From: Lepidostoma basale
Taxonomy: Eukaryota; Arthropoda; Insecta; Trichoptera; Lepidostomatidae
Direction of reading: 5' to 3'
NCBI GenBank assembly: GCA_022606425.2
Contig: JAHDVF020001345.1
Coordinates: 1-64,000 of the forward strand
DNA: 64,000 bases
Numbering within the stretch: the first letter of the stretch is position 1; the number at the start of each line of letters is the position of its first letter. The notes below the pieces were generated by a model that searched no databases, was not told where the DNA came from, and saw only the letters and a program-made list of their open reading frames with translations. Below, piece by piece: positions 10,741-20,640 of the stretch. The translations under genes and the position numbers were made by a program.

Positions 10741-11579
10741 CTGCGAACAAGCCAAAAAATATTAATTGAAACAGTACTTACCTGAGATCGCTAAAATGTT
10801 GTAATTTTATTTTATTTTTATAAGAGCATTGACCGATTATTCAATATCCTCAAACTCTCAGAAGTATTTATTATATTATTTTTCCATTAGTTGCGTACGT
10901 CATACCTCTATTCAGAATGAATTGGCAGAATATAATATAAAATATATCTTGAAAAATAATAATAGACTTAATTTACAACTTAATTAAATTTATTTCAAAA
11001 AATAAAAATTTCGTTCAGCTGACTATTTCTTTTCTAATAAATATATTATAAATAAATAAAATATTATTTATTATTAAGTATCTTTTTTTTGTATTCTCAA
11101 ACTTGTAGTTAAACCATTTATGTTTATGAATATTAATAACAGAAGCTTTTTATTCCCATAAAATATAATAAAACTTCTCGAAAACTGACGTTTTCATTCG
11201 TATTATTTAAATATTGATAACTTTTATTTAAAATAATAATAAAAATTAATGTTAACCATTTTTTTAATTTTATTTAATAGCTTAAAGCTCATATATTTTA
11301 ATTTAATTGAATGTGATAAACTTATTATTTCAGTGTACATAAAAACAAAAAGACATGTCTTTCAAATATTTTTTTTTATAGATTTGAGATAATTTTCTTA
11401 TATGCAATATATGCATGCTTGTCTTTTATGACAATTAATTAAATATAATAAGAATTAAGAACAAATGGCGACGGCGATAACAAATGCCTCCAATACGCGT
11501 TTAATTCAAAATCAACATCTAAATTGACGAATGTGTTGAGACATGTTTTATAAGTGATATAATAAAAATATCAACATAC
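10741..11579 (-). other. Intron within Ig3
   Basis: An 839-bp A+T-rich intron between the two halves of Ig3. An outer-arm piece of HP2 lies at about 11150-11200 (words AAACTTCTCGAAAACTGACG and GTTTTCATTCGTATTA). Nothing else was recognised. Confidence 0.7.
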
Positions 11580-11699
11580 CATTCTCTCTATACCAGGAGT
11601 TCATAGCTTTGGGAGAAGCTTCCACATAACACTGAACCAAGACATCGCTGTCGACAGGAGCGGCCACAAGCTGATTGGATACTTTTATCAATGGATGGA
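11580..11699 (-). CDS. DIP/lachesin-type Ig protein, first half of Ig3
   Basis: A 120-bp internal exon, phase 1 on both sides. Acceptor GATTCCACAG ends at 11700; donor GTATGTTG starts at 11579. The first codon is shared with exon 12443-12574 and gives VQF-HPLIKVSNQLVAAPVD, then SDVLVQCYVEASPKAMNSWY, then RENG. It holds the B-strand Cys (VQCYVEASP) and the C-strand Trp (NSWYRENG) of the third Ig domain. 'HPLI..NQLV.AP...DV...C.VEASP' is the expected start of Ig3 in DIPs and lachesin. Confidence 0.93.
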
Positions 11700-12442
11700 C
11701 TGTGGAATCACAAAAGGTATATATTAAACATGTTAGCATAATCACCATATATATTAGAATGGCAATATATATTAGAATTTATAAATTACCCTCGTGAATC
11801 ACTATCATTCTAACAAAAATATTTAAATATGATATTGGTAACAGCTAACCATACCGCCGTGTCCCCGAAGAGGTAGGCAGAAATAATGGTCAACCATACT
11901 GTTATTTTCGTAAGTACTTAATTCATTAACATTCATACATCGTGTCGTGCACGCGAGTCAGTTTCTCCGACTCCTCACGTGGACAACATTTAATATTTGA
12001 TTGATTTGATCATGACACGTTTTTCTCGGTCATCTTCTCGTTCTAGTTCCATTTATACGTTAAAATATACTTTTTTTATATATTATATTAAAAAATAATG
12101 TAACCAAATTATATGAATAGGATACTCTATAGTATTTATTGACGAATCCTATAAAGAAAAGTATTCAATCCTATAACAAAAAGACGTTTTCTTCGGACTT
12201 ATTAAAATTTATCTCTTTATTTGTACTACTTTTTGTCCCATGTTGAGTTATCTTATCATGGGCAATATAATAAAATAATTGTACGTTTATTAAAAAAATA
12301 ATAACAGCAATATATTTTTTTCAATTACGTTCCGAAATTTCATGTAGTTAGATAATTACTTTTGTAGTAGAATCGGTCAAATAATGTTATTTTATCAGTA
12401 ATAGTAAAAGCTTTAAATATGGGGTGGAAAAACTATACTCAC
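11700..12442 (-). other. Intron between Ig2 and Ig3
   Basis: A 743-bp intron. A decayed minus-strand TTAG-LINE fragment occupies about 11850-12080 (CCGTGTCCCCGAAGAGGTAG near its tail; words such as CACGTGGACAACATTTAATA). The rest is A+T-rich and unassigned. Confidence 0.7.
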
Positions 12443-12574
12443 ACTGTACTTGAACGATGTATTGCTTGCTGACAGAGGGAGGAACACCGTTGCTGGCTAT
12501 GCAGAAGTACAGCCCCATGTCGGTCCTCTGCACGTTACTCAGGTGGAGCACGGATCCCTCATACGCTGTCACTG
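12443..12574 (-). CDS. DIP/lachesin-type Ig protein, end of Ig2
   Basis: The most 5' exon of the gene visible here. It reads VTAYEGSVLHLSNVQRTDMG, then LYFCIASNGVPPSVSKQY, then IVQVQ, with the last T shared with the next exon; donor GTGAGT is at 12442. The D-M-G-x-Y-x-C-I-A-S-N-G-V-P-P-S-V-S-K block is an almost invariant signature of Ig2 in insect DIPs and lachesin and is the strongest identification in the window. The acceptor is either TTAG ending at 12575 or CAG ending at 12572, so the 5' boundary is uncertain by 3 bases. Earlier exons were not found. Confidence 0.92.
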
Positions 12575-12639
12575 CTAAGCAACGAGAAAAAAACAGTTAT
12601 TTAAACTTTCCAAACATGCTTTAAAAAAAATAAACCAAG

Positions 12640-12740
12640 GATGAAAATCAATGATATTAGATTTTATTATGCAATTCCCAATATGAGCTGAAAACAGTTC
12701 TGAAGAAGGAATCTGGTCATGTCCAAGTTTCAATCGTTCT
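12640..12740 (+). repeat. Repeat Y copy
   Basis: ATATTAGATTTTATTATGCA, AATATGAGCTGAAAACAG and GAAGAAGGAATCTGGTC match 19855-19980 (plus), 37400-37515 (minus) and a scrap at 40070-40112. The family is unidentified. Confidence 0.5.
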
Positions 12741-12751
12741 GTCCTCTAGTC

Positions 12752-13224
12752 CAGTGCTCCGCAACCGGTGTGCCGTGAGCCGGATGCAGGTGTGCCGCGA
12801 CCAAATGCATAATGAAAAAAATATTTAGTTCTAGTCGAAACTCGTGTATTGCGAAAGATTTGACCCTTTCGTAAACCAGTTCCGGAGATATTGGTGACTT
12901 TTATTTTTGTTTAATTTTTAGGTCATTCGTAAAAAATCGGTCGCCGCTGATTTCTACTCGCTGGAAGTTGCTGGCGACCTCAATGTTTTAACTTAACAGC
13001 GACTTCCGGCCAGTAGAATTCGCGAAAATTTGGTCCTTCTATCTTTCGGGAGGCAGGAACCATCGCTGCTGATTTTTATTAGCCGGAAGTCGCCGATGAG
13101 CTAAAAAAAACGTCTCCTGAGCTGATTGACGCCCACGTTCAGATTGAATTTTAACTTTTGGTGTGCCGCGGAACCTAGGAAGAACTTAGGTGTGCCGTAG
13201 GTGAGAAAATATTTCGGAGCACTA
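12752..13224. mobile_element. hAT-type MITE, copy 2
   Basis: The left end CAGTGCTCCGCAACCGG is identical to copy 1. The right end TTTCGGAGCACTA has two changes. The flanks are CTCTAGTC and CCCTAGTC, an 8-bp duplication with one mismatch. It is longer than copy 1 by an internal segment around 13136-13185. Non-coding. Confidence 0.85.
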
Positions 13225-13254
13225 CCCTAGTCCACCACTATTCAATTCCAAACA

Positions 13255-13435
13255 CGGACAACGGGGATGACGGGTTCTAGACTGGAAACCGCGCAAAGGA
13301 TTCCGTAGTGTTGGACGTCCCTATGCCCGCTGGACTGACGATATTTTAAAGTTTGCTGGACGTGGGTGGATGAGAGTGCCAATGGATAGTGGATTGACAT
13401 TGTCGCGCTTTGGGAAATACAAACGTTCATAAGTG
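13255..13435 (+). mobile_element. LINE 3' end fragment
   Basis: The plus strand reads VGRPYARWTDDILKFAGRGW, the GRPxxRWxDDI signature at the end of LINE ORF2, followed by broken frame. Confidence 0.55.
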
Positions 13436-13534
13436 GGCGACAAATGGTTGATAAGAAACATTCATTAAGTAATGATGGAGGTCACAAATAATTAAACTGT
13501 GTGAGACGTGAGTGGGTATGGGACATACTGACAT

Positions 13535-13756
13535 CCCAATGTGCTTGAACCCAATTACAGTATACATTTTTTTTAAGCTGATATATTGATTCTCGTGACA
13601 TGTGACAGGTAGCCAATCTATCGCCATTTTTATTGTCACGTGAATACTACGCCAGACCAAAGACAATGTGACAATCACACTGCCATCGCCGGGAATCGAA
13701 CCCAGAACCTTCGGAATGGGAATCAGAGCTCTTACCACTCTGCCACGAAGGTCGTC
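13535..13756 (-). mobile_element. tRNA-derived SINE, near-complete copy
   Basis: On minus, the A box TGGCAGAGTGG (13745-13735) and the B box GGTTCGATTCC (13702-13692) both match the pol III consensus exactly at tRNA-like spacing. A tRNA-unrelated body of ~150 bp follows (GTGATTGTCACATTGTCTTT, ATGGCGATAGATTGGCTACC), ending near GGGTTCAAGCACATTGGG. The head resembles a tRNA without a well-formed acceptor stem, so it is a SINE and not a tRNA gene. Confidence 0.85.
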
Positions 13757-14109
13757 AATTAATTCCCGTAAGGACGAGGGACGGGCCTAGGAAGTGTACA
13801 AGCATGGCTAACGAAAGGGTGCCGCTGCACCCTATAACAGCGGTGGGTATGTGGTGGGGTCTTCTATGTTATCAATACTTAAAGTATTTGACTTTATGAT
13901 ATTATTTTGAAATATATAAATTCGTCTTGTTCTACAATATGGAAATTTAAGGGCGAACGATTTTTGAGTGGAATAATTAAAAGTCACAGGTAGTATACGT
14001 AGTAGTTCATATTTATTTCGATAGATACAGAAATAATAAGCTTTGAGTGAATTGAAATAGAGAGTACGGAAGACGTGCGTGCACGGAGACGTCCGAAGCC
14101 ATAGTACCA
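13757..14109. other. Unassigned stretch
   Basis: No recognised repeat. A minus-strand frame here has no protein character. Confidence 0.35.
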
Positions 14110-14330
14110 TAGTCATATTGTGGATTTTAGAGCACCAGATATTGCAGCTGCCTTGTTTACTTGGGCGTATATTTCTTCTCGCAGATCAGCTCTTCCCACC
14201 AGGTCTATGCCTAGATACTTGAAGGTCCTGAACTGTTCTATGGGTTGATTTTCTATAACCAGGTTACATGTTTTGGGTTAAAAATACTACGGACAGAATT
14301 AATCACAAACGAGTATTACAGCGAATGTAG
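14110..14330 (-). mobile_element. LINE RT/C-terminal fragment (same family as 29675-30190)
   Basis: The minus strand reads NLVIENQPIEQFRTFKYLGI, DLVGRADLREEIYAQ and VNKAAAISGAL, matching DLVGGADLREEIQAQVNKAA at 29685-29760. FKYLG is the post-catalytic motif of non-LTR reverse transcriptases. Truncated at both ends. Confidence 0.65.
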
Positions 14331-14369
14331 AAAATAAAAGAAATGATCAATACCATAAGGAACAAACTA

Positions 14370-14888
14370 ACTAAATAAATAACCATCACGCCGTCTCCCC
14401 GAAAGGGTAGGCAGAAAGAATGGACTGTCACACTTTTACTGATGCGGCATTCCATCCTCCTCTTTTCGCCCCGCGGGAGACGCGGTGTGATGGGTTGCGA
14501 ACCTCATCGCCACTAATAGGCATCTCCCGCGCACACTTCGATCGTCCAACACCCACAAAACAAATCCAAAACAAATAATATAAAATACAATGATATAAAA
14601 TAAAATAACAAAATAAAAATAATTTAACACAAATTGTTATTTTTAGATGGTGCACATGTTGTCTATTTAATTTATGTTCCACGTATCCACCGTTTTTTTT
14701 TAATTTAACACATAATGTTTTTTTCGATGTTGCACATGTTGAAATGGACGATCCGGACTTTTGTGTTTATTTAATTTATGTTACACGTATCCACCGTTTT
14801 TTTTAAATTAGCTGTAATTAGGCACTTAACCAGCAAGAACTTAAAAATAATATTGAAGAAATTATTCAAATTGTCATTGGAACAAGTT
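14370..14888 (-). mobile_element. TTAG-tail non-autonomous element, long copy (B2)
   Basis: From its 3' end (AACTAACTAAAT tail, CCATCACGCCGTCTCCCC) the minus-strand unit runs through the B-box-like GATGAGGTTCGCAACC block. It then covers two tandem units of ~80 bp containing GGTGGATACGTG(G/T)AACATA, and ends near TTATTCAAATTGTCATTGG. The same order is seen at 24655-25245, so this approximates full length. No coding capacity. Confidence 0.7.
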
Positions 14889-15520
14889 ACTTATATTATA
14901 TTATCACTGTTAATTTCGGTACACCGTGTGTGATCGTATAGGTCCAGTCAGCTTAATGCGATGACAATGGTAATTCCAGTTTGTAAGCAGAGTATCCGTC
15001 CGGTGGGAGTTAATTACAAACGAATTTGATGCCAAATTTAACCGCCCGTTAGCGGCGAGAGCTATTCGATTCCGATGAGTTATGCGCCATTCAAATGTCA
15101 CAGGAATGATTTCCCGATGTGTGTATTTAATTGTTCATAACGATCAATGTTATAACTTAATTATGTTAATCACTCTGATACCCAATTATAAAGCATTGAA
15201 CTGATTTTTCAAAACAATTGAATTCAAAATAGAATCGAATCACTAATTATTAAATTATGGGAATGCACTATCAAAATATTTTGGCAAGCGAAATAACTCG
15301 CGTGTATAAATTTAATATAATATTATTAACTTGAGCTAAAGATACAAACATCCAAGTATTATATTATTACCAAACAAATTTCTAAAATATGCTTTCGACA
15401 ACTTCCAAAATGTCCACTTAAACACATTTTTTGGTTATTAATTAGAACATTTCTTAAATAATCCATTATTTTGGCCGAAACACTATGATACTCTAACATA
15501 ATTAGCTGTTAAATTGAAAA
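14889..15520. other. Apparently single-copy stretch
   Basis: 14920-15110 is less A+T-rich and matches nothing else in the window. Its minus-strand frame of 63 codons has no domain character. It could be a conserved non-coding element in the long intron. Confidence 0.3.
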
Positions 15521-15524
15521 AAAA

Positions 15525-15870
15525 AAACTTTGTTTTATGTATCGCAATTGTATTTTTATTTTACGTGTACCTGTACTTTAACCTATGTTGACATCATCAG
15601 GTGTTACAATAATATATCAAATGTCAAATTTTCGTAATTTTTCGAATCTTTGTGTGTATTTGTTCCTATGTCAATTCGAATAATTTAAAATTAATTATTA
15701 AAACTAACATAGGAACATAATGGTTCGAAAAATCACTAAAATTTTACATTTGGTATATTATTGTAACACCTGATGATGTCATCATATGTTGACGAAACAG
15801 CTGTCGCGTAAAATAAAAATACAATTGTGATACATAAAACAATTTATTTTTATGTATCAAACAGTTTATT
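15525..15870. repeat. Hairpin element HP1, copy a
   Basis: Inverted arms share ACTTTGTTTTATGTATC, CAATTGTATTTTTATTTT, then the motif region and CATCATCAGGTGTTACAATA. The right arm (plus) carries a hammerhead-like motif at 15770-15805. The left arm has lost the GAAA/helix III part. A spacer separates the arms. Confidence 0.75.
15770..15805 (+). ncRNA. Hammerhead-like ribozyme motif (HP1a right arm)
   Basis: CTGATGA, extra T, helix II GTCATC/GTTGAC (one T-T mismatch), GAAA, helix III from ACAGCTGT, triplet GTC with predicted cleavage after 15805. Helix I would form between the AACAC before and the GCGT after, with an A-C mismatch at the second pair. Confidence 0.6.
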
Positions 15871-16604
15871 TGGAACATTTCTGTAACCCTGATAAAACTC
15901 CGGCAAGAGCAAAACCCGTTAAAGCAAAAATATTAGCTAAAAAATATAATATATAAAAAAATATATAAATCTAAAAAAAATATAAAAAATATATATCGTA
16001 TTTTACATTGATTTATATGGGAAACATTGTTTCACTTAACAAGTGCTTCACACAACGAGTAAGATTCTGGAACGAATTATTCTAGTTATGAGGGGTTCCA
16101 CTGTATTACATTTTCGTTGATTAATGACGTACATAACCCAAACTTACCCTATTGACAGCGAACCAGATACCAAATTTAAACCAAATTGGCATTCATTCTA
16201 ATGGCAAACTTACATAATCTAAAAGCTGAATTTATATTCCTCACACTCTTCAACACTTTCGCGTAAACTAGAAAGATATAAGTGTAGGAGCCTTAAAGTA
16301 CTTTGCATTACCAACTCGGATCTCTGGAATACCTGCTCACCGGAACTCGTGTTGATTTCCTCTGACGTCATCCACTTCCGGCTTCCATACTTGCTTCATA
16401 AATCTCTCTCAGATTCCTCTCAATCAAACCTAAGCCCACGCAAATAAAGTTCTGCCAGTACTTTACTATGATAGTGGTTTTCCACAATCTATTCAGGTAA
16501 AATTTTAATGGATTTGGCTACGTAAATTTGAACTTATGTAATAAAAATTTGTATTCAGAATACATAATAAGATCCTTATGGATAATTAATATTTTAAATT
16601 GAAA
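15871..16604. other. Mostly unassigned; decayed motif at 15885-15925
   Basis: CTGATAA, a GCAAGAGC stem side and AAAACCCGTTA at 15885-15925 look like a worn hammerhead-type core. 16250-16500 is less A+T-rich, without coding character or known repeats. Confidence 0.3.
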
Positions 16605-16825
16605 TTACTTGGTAGACGTTCATATTAAATATGAAAACAAAAAAAAATTATACAAAATTTCTTTATTATTATATATTTAATGTGTTTCCACTTGTGTTTA
16701 TCGCCGACCGGTTTCGGCAGCATTAACCATAACCAGAATATGGCAGTTAGCTACCGAAACCGGTCGACGATAAATACAAGCGGAAGCACACTAAATGTAT
16801 AATAATTAAGAAATTTTGTCAATTT
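16605..16825. repeat. Hairpin element HP4, copy a
   Basis: Arms contain ATTTCTTTATTATTATATAT/ATAATTAAGAAATTTTG and GTGTTTCCACTTGTGTTTATC, with GACCGGTTTCGGCAG facing CTACCGAAACCGGTC at the centre. Other copies or halves: 31590-31780, 40895-41000, 61375-61500. The plus-strand motif at 16734-16765 has CAGAATA in place of CTGANGA. Confidence 0.7.
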
Positions 16826-16890
16826 TTTTTTTTAAATAATAAATTAAATGACTTTGTTTTTTTATATCACAATTGTATTTTATTTTATGC

Positions 16891-16926
16891 GACAGCTGTT
16901 TCATCAACCTATGTTGACATCATCAG
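16891..16926 (-). ncRNA. Hammerhead-like ribozyme motif (HP1b left arm)
   Basis: On minus: CTGATGA, extra T, helix II GTCAAC/GTTGAT with loop ATAG (six pairs, one G-T), GAAA, ACAGCTGT, C. All core positions match the hammerhead consensus apart from the extra base after A9. Triplet GTC. Confidence 0.7.
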
Positions 16927-16978
16927 GTGCTACGATAATATATCAAATAATATATCATTTGATATATTATTGTAACAC

Positions 16979-17014
16979 CTGATGATGTCAACATAGGTTG
17001 ATGAAACAGCTGTC
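16979..17014 (+). ncRNA. Hammerhead-like ribozyme motif (HP1b right arm)
   Basis: It has the same core, helix II and GTC triplet as the left arm. Predicted cleavage after 17014. The facing copy at 16891-16926 would compete by pairing with it along its full length. Confidence 0.7.
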
Positions 17015-17193
17015 GCGTAAAATAAAATACAATTGTGATATAAAAAACAAAGTTTTTTAATTAAACAGTTTAAAATGTTTAGGTATCATAGTGTTCTGGC
17101 CAAAACAATGGACTATTTACTTTTTTTTGTTTTCATTATTCTGATGGATGTTTAGAACCACTTATAAAAAATACGTCATAAAAATCCAAGGTT

Positions 17194-17415
17194 GACGTCC
17201 TTCGTGGCAGAGGTGTAAGAGCTATGAATGACACACCGAAGATCCCGAATTCGATTCCAGAGATAGCAGTGTAATTGTCACACTTCCTCTGGTCTGGTGT
17301 AAAATTCTAGAGACAATTAAATGGCGATAGATTAGTTATTTGTCAAACGTAATGGAAATCCATAGATAAAAAGTTGTACTCAGTAATTGGGTTCAAATAA
17401 CCTGCTATATATAAA
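17194..17415 (+). mobile_element. tRNA-derived SINE, diverged copy
   Basis: It starts GACGTCCTTCGTGGCAGAG (A box damaged), then AATTCGATTCC (B box, near 17249), the family body with AATGGCGATAGATTAG, and TTGGGTTCAAATAACCTG before an A-rich end. Confidence 0.75.
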
Positions 17416-17860
17416 TTTTTTAAAACATCCCAAGAACCAGTAAAATGTTACATATTGCTGCAAACCAATTCTTAGATTGAAACAACTGTAAAAGAAGAAG
17501 TCCAAGGTAATGTTTAAAATAAAATAAAGCATGAGAGTCTGCAATATTATGTGTAAGAGAATGGTGATAATCTGTAACAATTCAATGGATTTGTATATTT
17601 AGGGAGTATGTTTACAAACTATTTGTAAACATACTCCCCTATATAAAGAAATGGAGAAGGCAAATGGTGCACTTAAAATGGTCATAACAAATAATTGTCT
17701 ATCCAAAATAACAGAGAGAATTATCTATCCAAATAACTGATGATGAGCCAACCCTAATATAGACGACCCCGGATAGACCACCAAAAAGATGGATAGGCTG
17801 GGAATCAACTTCGAAGAAGGTCAATTTTTAAATAGGCCATAAGGCCTACATTTAGAATAA
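17416..17860 (+). mobile_element. LINE 3' fragments
   Basis: 17435-17475 matches the GCTGCAAACCAATC/GATTGAAAC tail also at 28980-29125 and 58095-58125. 17600-17860 reads ANGALKMVIT, then PGRPPKRWIGWEST, then the GGCCATAAGGCCTA tail shared with 47820-47850. Two small 3' ends placed together. Confidence 0.5.
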
Positions 17861-17934
17861 AAAGAATAACAGTTTTTACTTCTTTTATTAATAATGTATT
17901 TTCTTCGATTATTAACATTATTAACAGTGTTCAA

Positions 17935-18340
17935 TAAATCTGGTTTGAGAAAAGGATACTGAAAATGATTCTGGGACCCAGACCCGATGTTGCATAGGGA
18001 ACTTGGAGGCATATGACCTACCAAGAGATCCGTACGATGACTCAGCAGCCCCTCATAAAGAGCACCGTGAGAGGCGGTCACCTTGCATGAATTAGGCACG
18101 TATGCCAAGCCGAAGAGACCAGAGCAATCAAGAACCTGTAGTAAGAGCGTCTAGACCGACTGGAGTAAGACCTCTAGGAAGGCCTAGACAGCGCCTAATT
18201 GATAATGTTTTGGCTGATCTAGCTAGGTTGGGCGAATCGGACTGCTGCGAGCAAAAGGCAAAGAATTTAGAAGCCTGAAAGAAAATAATCAATAGACTTA
18301 AATTCTTTAAGAGTTGTATGGCCATGGGAAGAAAGTAAGT
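17935..18340 (+). mobile_element. LINE C-terminus with (GTAA)n tail, decayed
   Basis: Same family as 44281-44722: GRLAWIGHVCRAEETRAI-type sequence, then SRPTGVRPLGRPRQRL, a stop, and a GAAAGTAAGTAA tail at 18331-18340. Frameshifts separate the blocks. Confidence 0.6.
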
Positions 18341-18819
18341 AAATTATTAACAGTGAACCTCTTACAAAAAATAACTAACCTACATTAATATTTTAACATT
18401 GATGCATTGCTATAGTATAAATATTTTTAAAATATAATAGAATAAAACTTACAGAAATATGCAATATTAACCACAGATGCATTAGTCGACCTGTGCTCAA
18501 TAAATCTGTCTAGATGTCTCTTCTGTAACGTTACGTGTTAAAATCGAACCAAAACAATGAATGCTATTTTTATATGACACAAGAATACAGTGGATGGGTT
18601 CTTCACTTCAGATATTCCTAAAAAAACTATTTGAAAATTCTAGAACATCTAACGAAGTTTTGCTATCGAGCTGAGTGTACAATTGTATGTATAAATATTT
18701 TAACTGAATATGAAACACGTAATTGTTTATTATTGAAACATAAAATAATATTCAGCACGTGGTGGTTTGATGGTGTTTACTAACGGGTTTGATACGATAA
18801 CGTTGTTTGATAGATGCGC
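18341..18819. other. Unassigned stretch
   Basis: A+T-rich; no recognised repeat or frame. Confidence 0.35.
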
Positions 18820-19090
18820 CAATAAATTCAGAATTGTCCAAAGAGCTATGTTGGGGATCAGTATAGCGGACAAGGTCAACACTACTAGAGCCAGAATAAG
18901 AGTCTCACACATTATTGGAACAATATCAGCGCTTAAATGAGAATAGAAGGACAAACCATGGATCATAGAAGAGACAACAGACAGCAGCTATAAATAAACC
19001 AAAAATTCAGACGTACACAGACACTGTACCAGGAACTGTGACAGATATCACTTACCGAATGCACGAACTAAGACAGGACAATCAAGGATA
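18820..19090 (+). mobile_element. RTE-like LINE C-terminal fragment, decayed
   Basis: The plus strand reads FRIVQRAMLGISIADKVNTT, comparable to LRVTQRAMERAMLGISLRDR at 26705-26765. Stops follow. Confidence 0.5.
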
Positions 19091-19284
19091 TTGAACAATG
19101 GACTGAAACTTTGAAATGATTTAACAAAAGACACAAGGAGTCTCACTACAAATCAATTTAAAATATACCTGAAACATTATATACAAGTAAAATCTAAAAA
19201 TGTATCCATATAACCCAATTGTTTTTTTTTTTTTTTAATAAATTAAATTAATGAAAAAACGTAAAATAAATTACGTTTAATAAA

Positions 19285-19795
19285 ATGAAATCACTCTTCT
19301 GCAATGATAACGTAAACTTGAAACTCCGCCAGAGAATGATCAAATGCTATGTGTGGTCTGTTTTATTGTACAGGTGTGAAACTTGGACCCTGAAAGTTAA
19401 CTCAATGAACAGACTGGAAGCATTTGAAATGTGGCTCCATCGCCGAATGCTCATAGTTCCCTGGACAGACATGGTTACCAATACCGAAGTCCTGAGGCGA
19501 GCTAGAGTTGACAGGGAATTGGTATCAACTATCAAGGTTCGAAAGATCTCACATCTGGGTCATATACTGCGTGGGGAAAAGTACCACCTTCTCCAACTGA
19601 TATTGGAGGGAAAATTGAGGGACGCCGAGGGCCCGGAAGGAGACAAATGTCCTGGCTGCGAAACGTGACGGAGTGGATCGGCATCCGAAGTGTTGAGGAG
19701 CTGTTCCGAGCGGCGCAGGACAGGGACAGGTTCGCCGAGGTGATCGCCAACGTTGGAGGGACCCGACAGGGCACTTGAAGAAGAAGAAGAATGAA
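19285..19795 (+). mobile_element. LINE ORF2 C-terminus, (GAA)n tail
   Basis: A 127-codon frame reads KLRQRMIKCYVWSVLLYRCE, then TWTLKVNSMNRLEAFEMW and LGHILRGEKYHLLQLILEGK. A one-base shift near 19625 moves the family end (GRRQMSWLRNVTEWIGIRSV) into another frame, and the end is AGAAGAAGAAG. YxxETWTL and LGHILR are usual after the catalytic domain of this LINE class. 5'-truncated. A minus-strand copy of the same piece lies at 21484-22150. Confidence 0.8.
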
Positions 19796-19849
19796 AAAAC
19801 GCCTCCTTTCCTGGTATCCTAGAACTGTGATTTTTTCTGACTAATATCA

Positions 19850-20010
19850 AAAATTTAAATCGATGATATTAGAATTTATTTTGCAATCTTCAATATGAGC
19901 AGAAAATAGCTCATTAATATGAAGAAGGAATTTGGTCGTGTCCATGCTGGAAACCAAGTCCCTTGATCAGGAGCCAAGCGTTCTTTCCCCTAGACCACCA
20001 CCCAAAGATG
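19850..20010 (+). repeat. Repeat Y copy
   Basis: GATATTAGAATTTATTTTGC, TTCAATATGAGCAGAAAATA and TGAAGAAGGAATTTGGTCGT match 37515-37400 in reverse and 12640-12740. The part after 19940 (CATGCTGGAAACCAAGTC) resembles 37400 in reverse. Confidence 0.5.
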
Positions 20011-20384
20011 GAGGAACGGCATTAAAAAGATTGCCGGGACGATATGGATGCATGTTGCCTAAGATTAACAGAAATAAAACAGAGCAGTCACTTATATTCT
20101 TAATGGAGATCGAAAAATGGAAGGGGTATAATTAGGGTTGAAGAGAGGAGAGATGTAACGGTTTTCTAATCTGTTTTATTTGACTGTTAAAATTGTATAC
20201 ATGATAAAAGTTTCTTGTAACCGAAACATGTCTGAGTTCAGTAAAAATAAAAAGTGTTGTAATGCAAAGTGTAACTATATTTATTCAAAAAATAGGCATC
20301 ATCTAAGAAGACAATCTAATTATTTCACTGTAATAATTAGATTATCTTCAATAATTAAATAAATAATAAGAAGGAAAACGTCAA

Positions 20385-20640
20385 TTTTCTAGAAGTTTCA
20401 TCACATTTCACACGAATGACATGTTTTGCTGTTAAGGCGATATATGTTATTCCCATAAAATATAATGACACTTCTAGAAAACTGGCGTTTTCATTATTAT
20501 TGATTATTTAATATGAAGTTTTACATCATTGTTCAAGAAGCAATAAATACGAGTTAAACGACACTCTCTATCTTTATTTCGACAGCGACTGGTTTCGCCA
20601 GTCTTGCTGGCATCGATAGACTGCTATTTGTTTCCCAAGT
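20385..20640. repeat. HP2 half copy followed by HP3 half copy
   Basis: 20390-20510 has the HP2 outer arm (GTCAATTTTCTAGAAGTTTC facing TAGAAAACTGGCGTTTTC) with a decayed centre. 20545-20640 has the HP3 inner arm; on minus it reads GCCAG/CTGGC (helix II, five pairs) then GAAACCAGTC, but TATCGAT replaces the CTGANGA side. Confidence 0.6.

Larger units (their letters stand above)
16850..17055. repeat. Hairpin element HP1, copy b (compact, both arms intact)
   Basis: The clearest HP1: ~100-bp arms, nearly perfect inverted repeats, meeting at an AT-rich centre at 16935-16965. Both arms keep the full ribozyme-like motif, each read outward (minus for the left, plus for the right). Confidence 0.85.

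Noticed and set aside
13692..13745. A tRNA gene on minus
   Set aside because: A and B boxes are perfect, but acceptor-stem pairing is missing and the same head is attached to a repeated body elsewhere, so it is a SINE.
15580..15605. Left-arm ribozyme motif in HP1a
   Set aside because: GAAA and helix III are lost on the minus strand; only the right arm is called.
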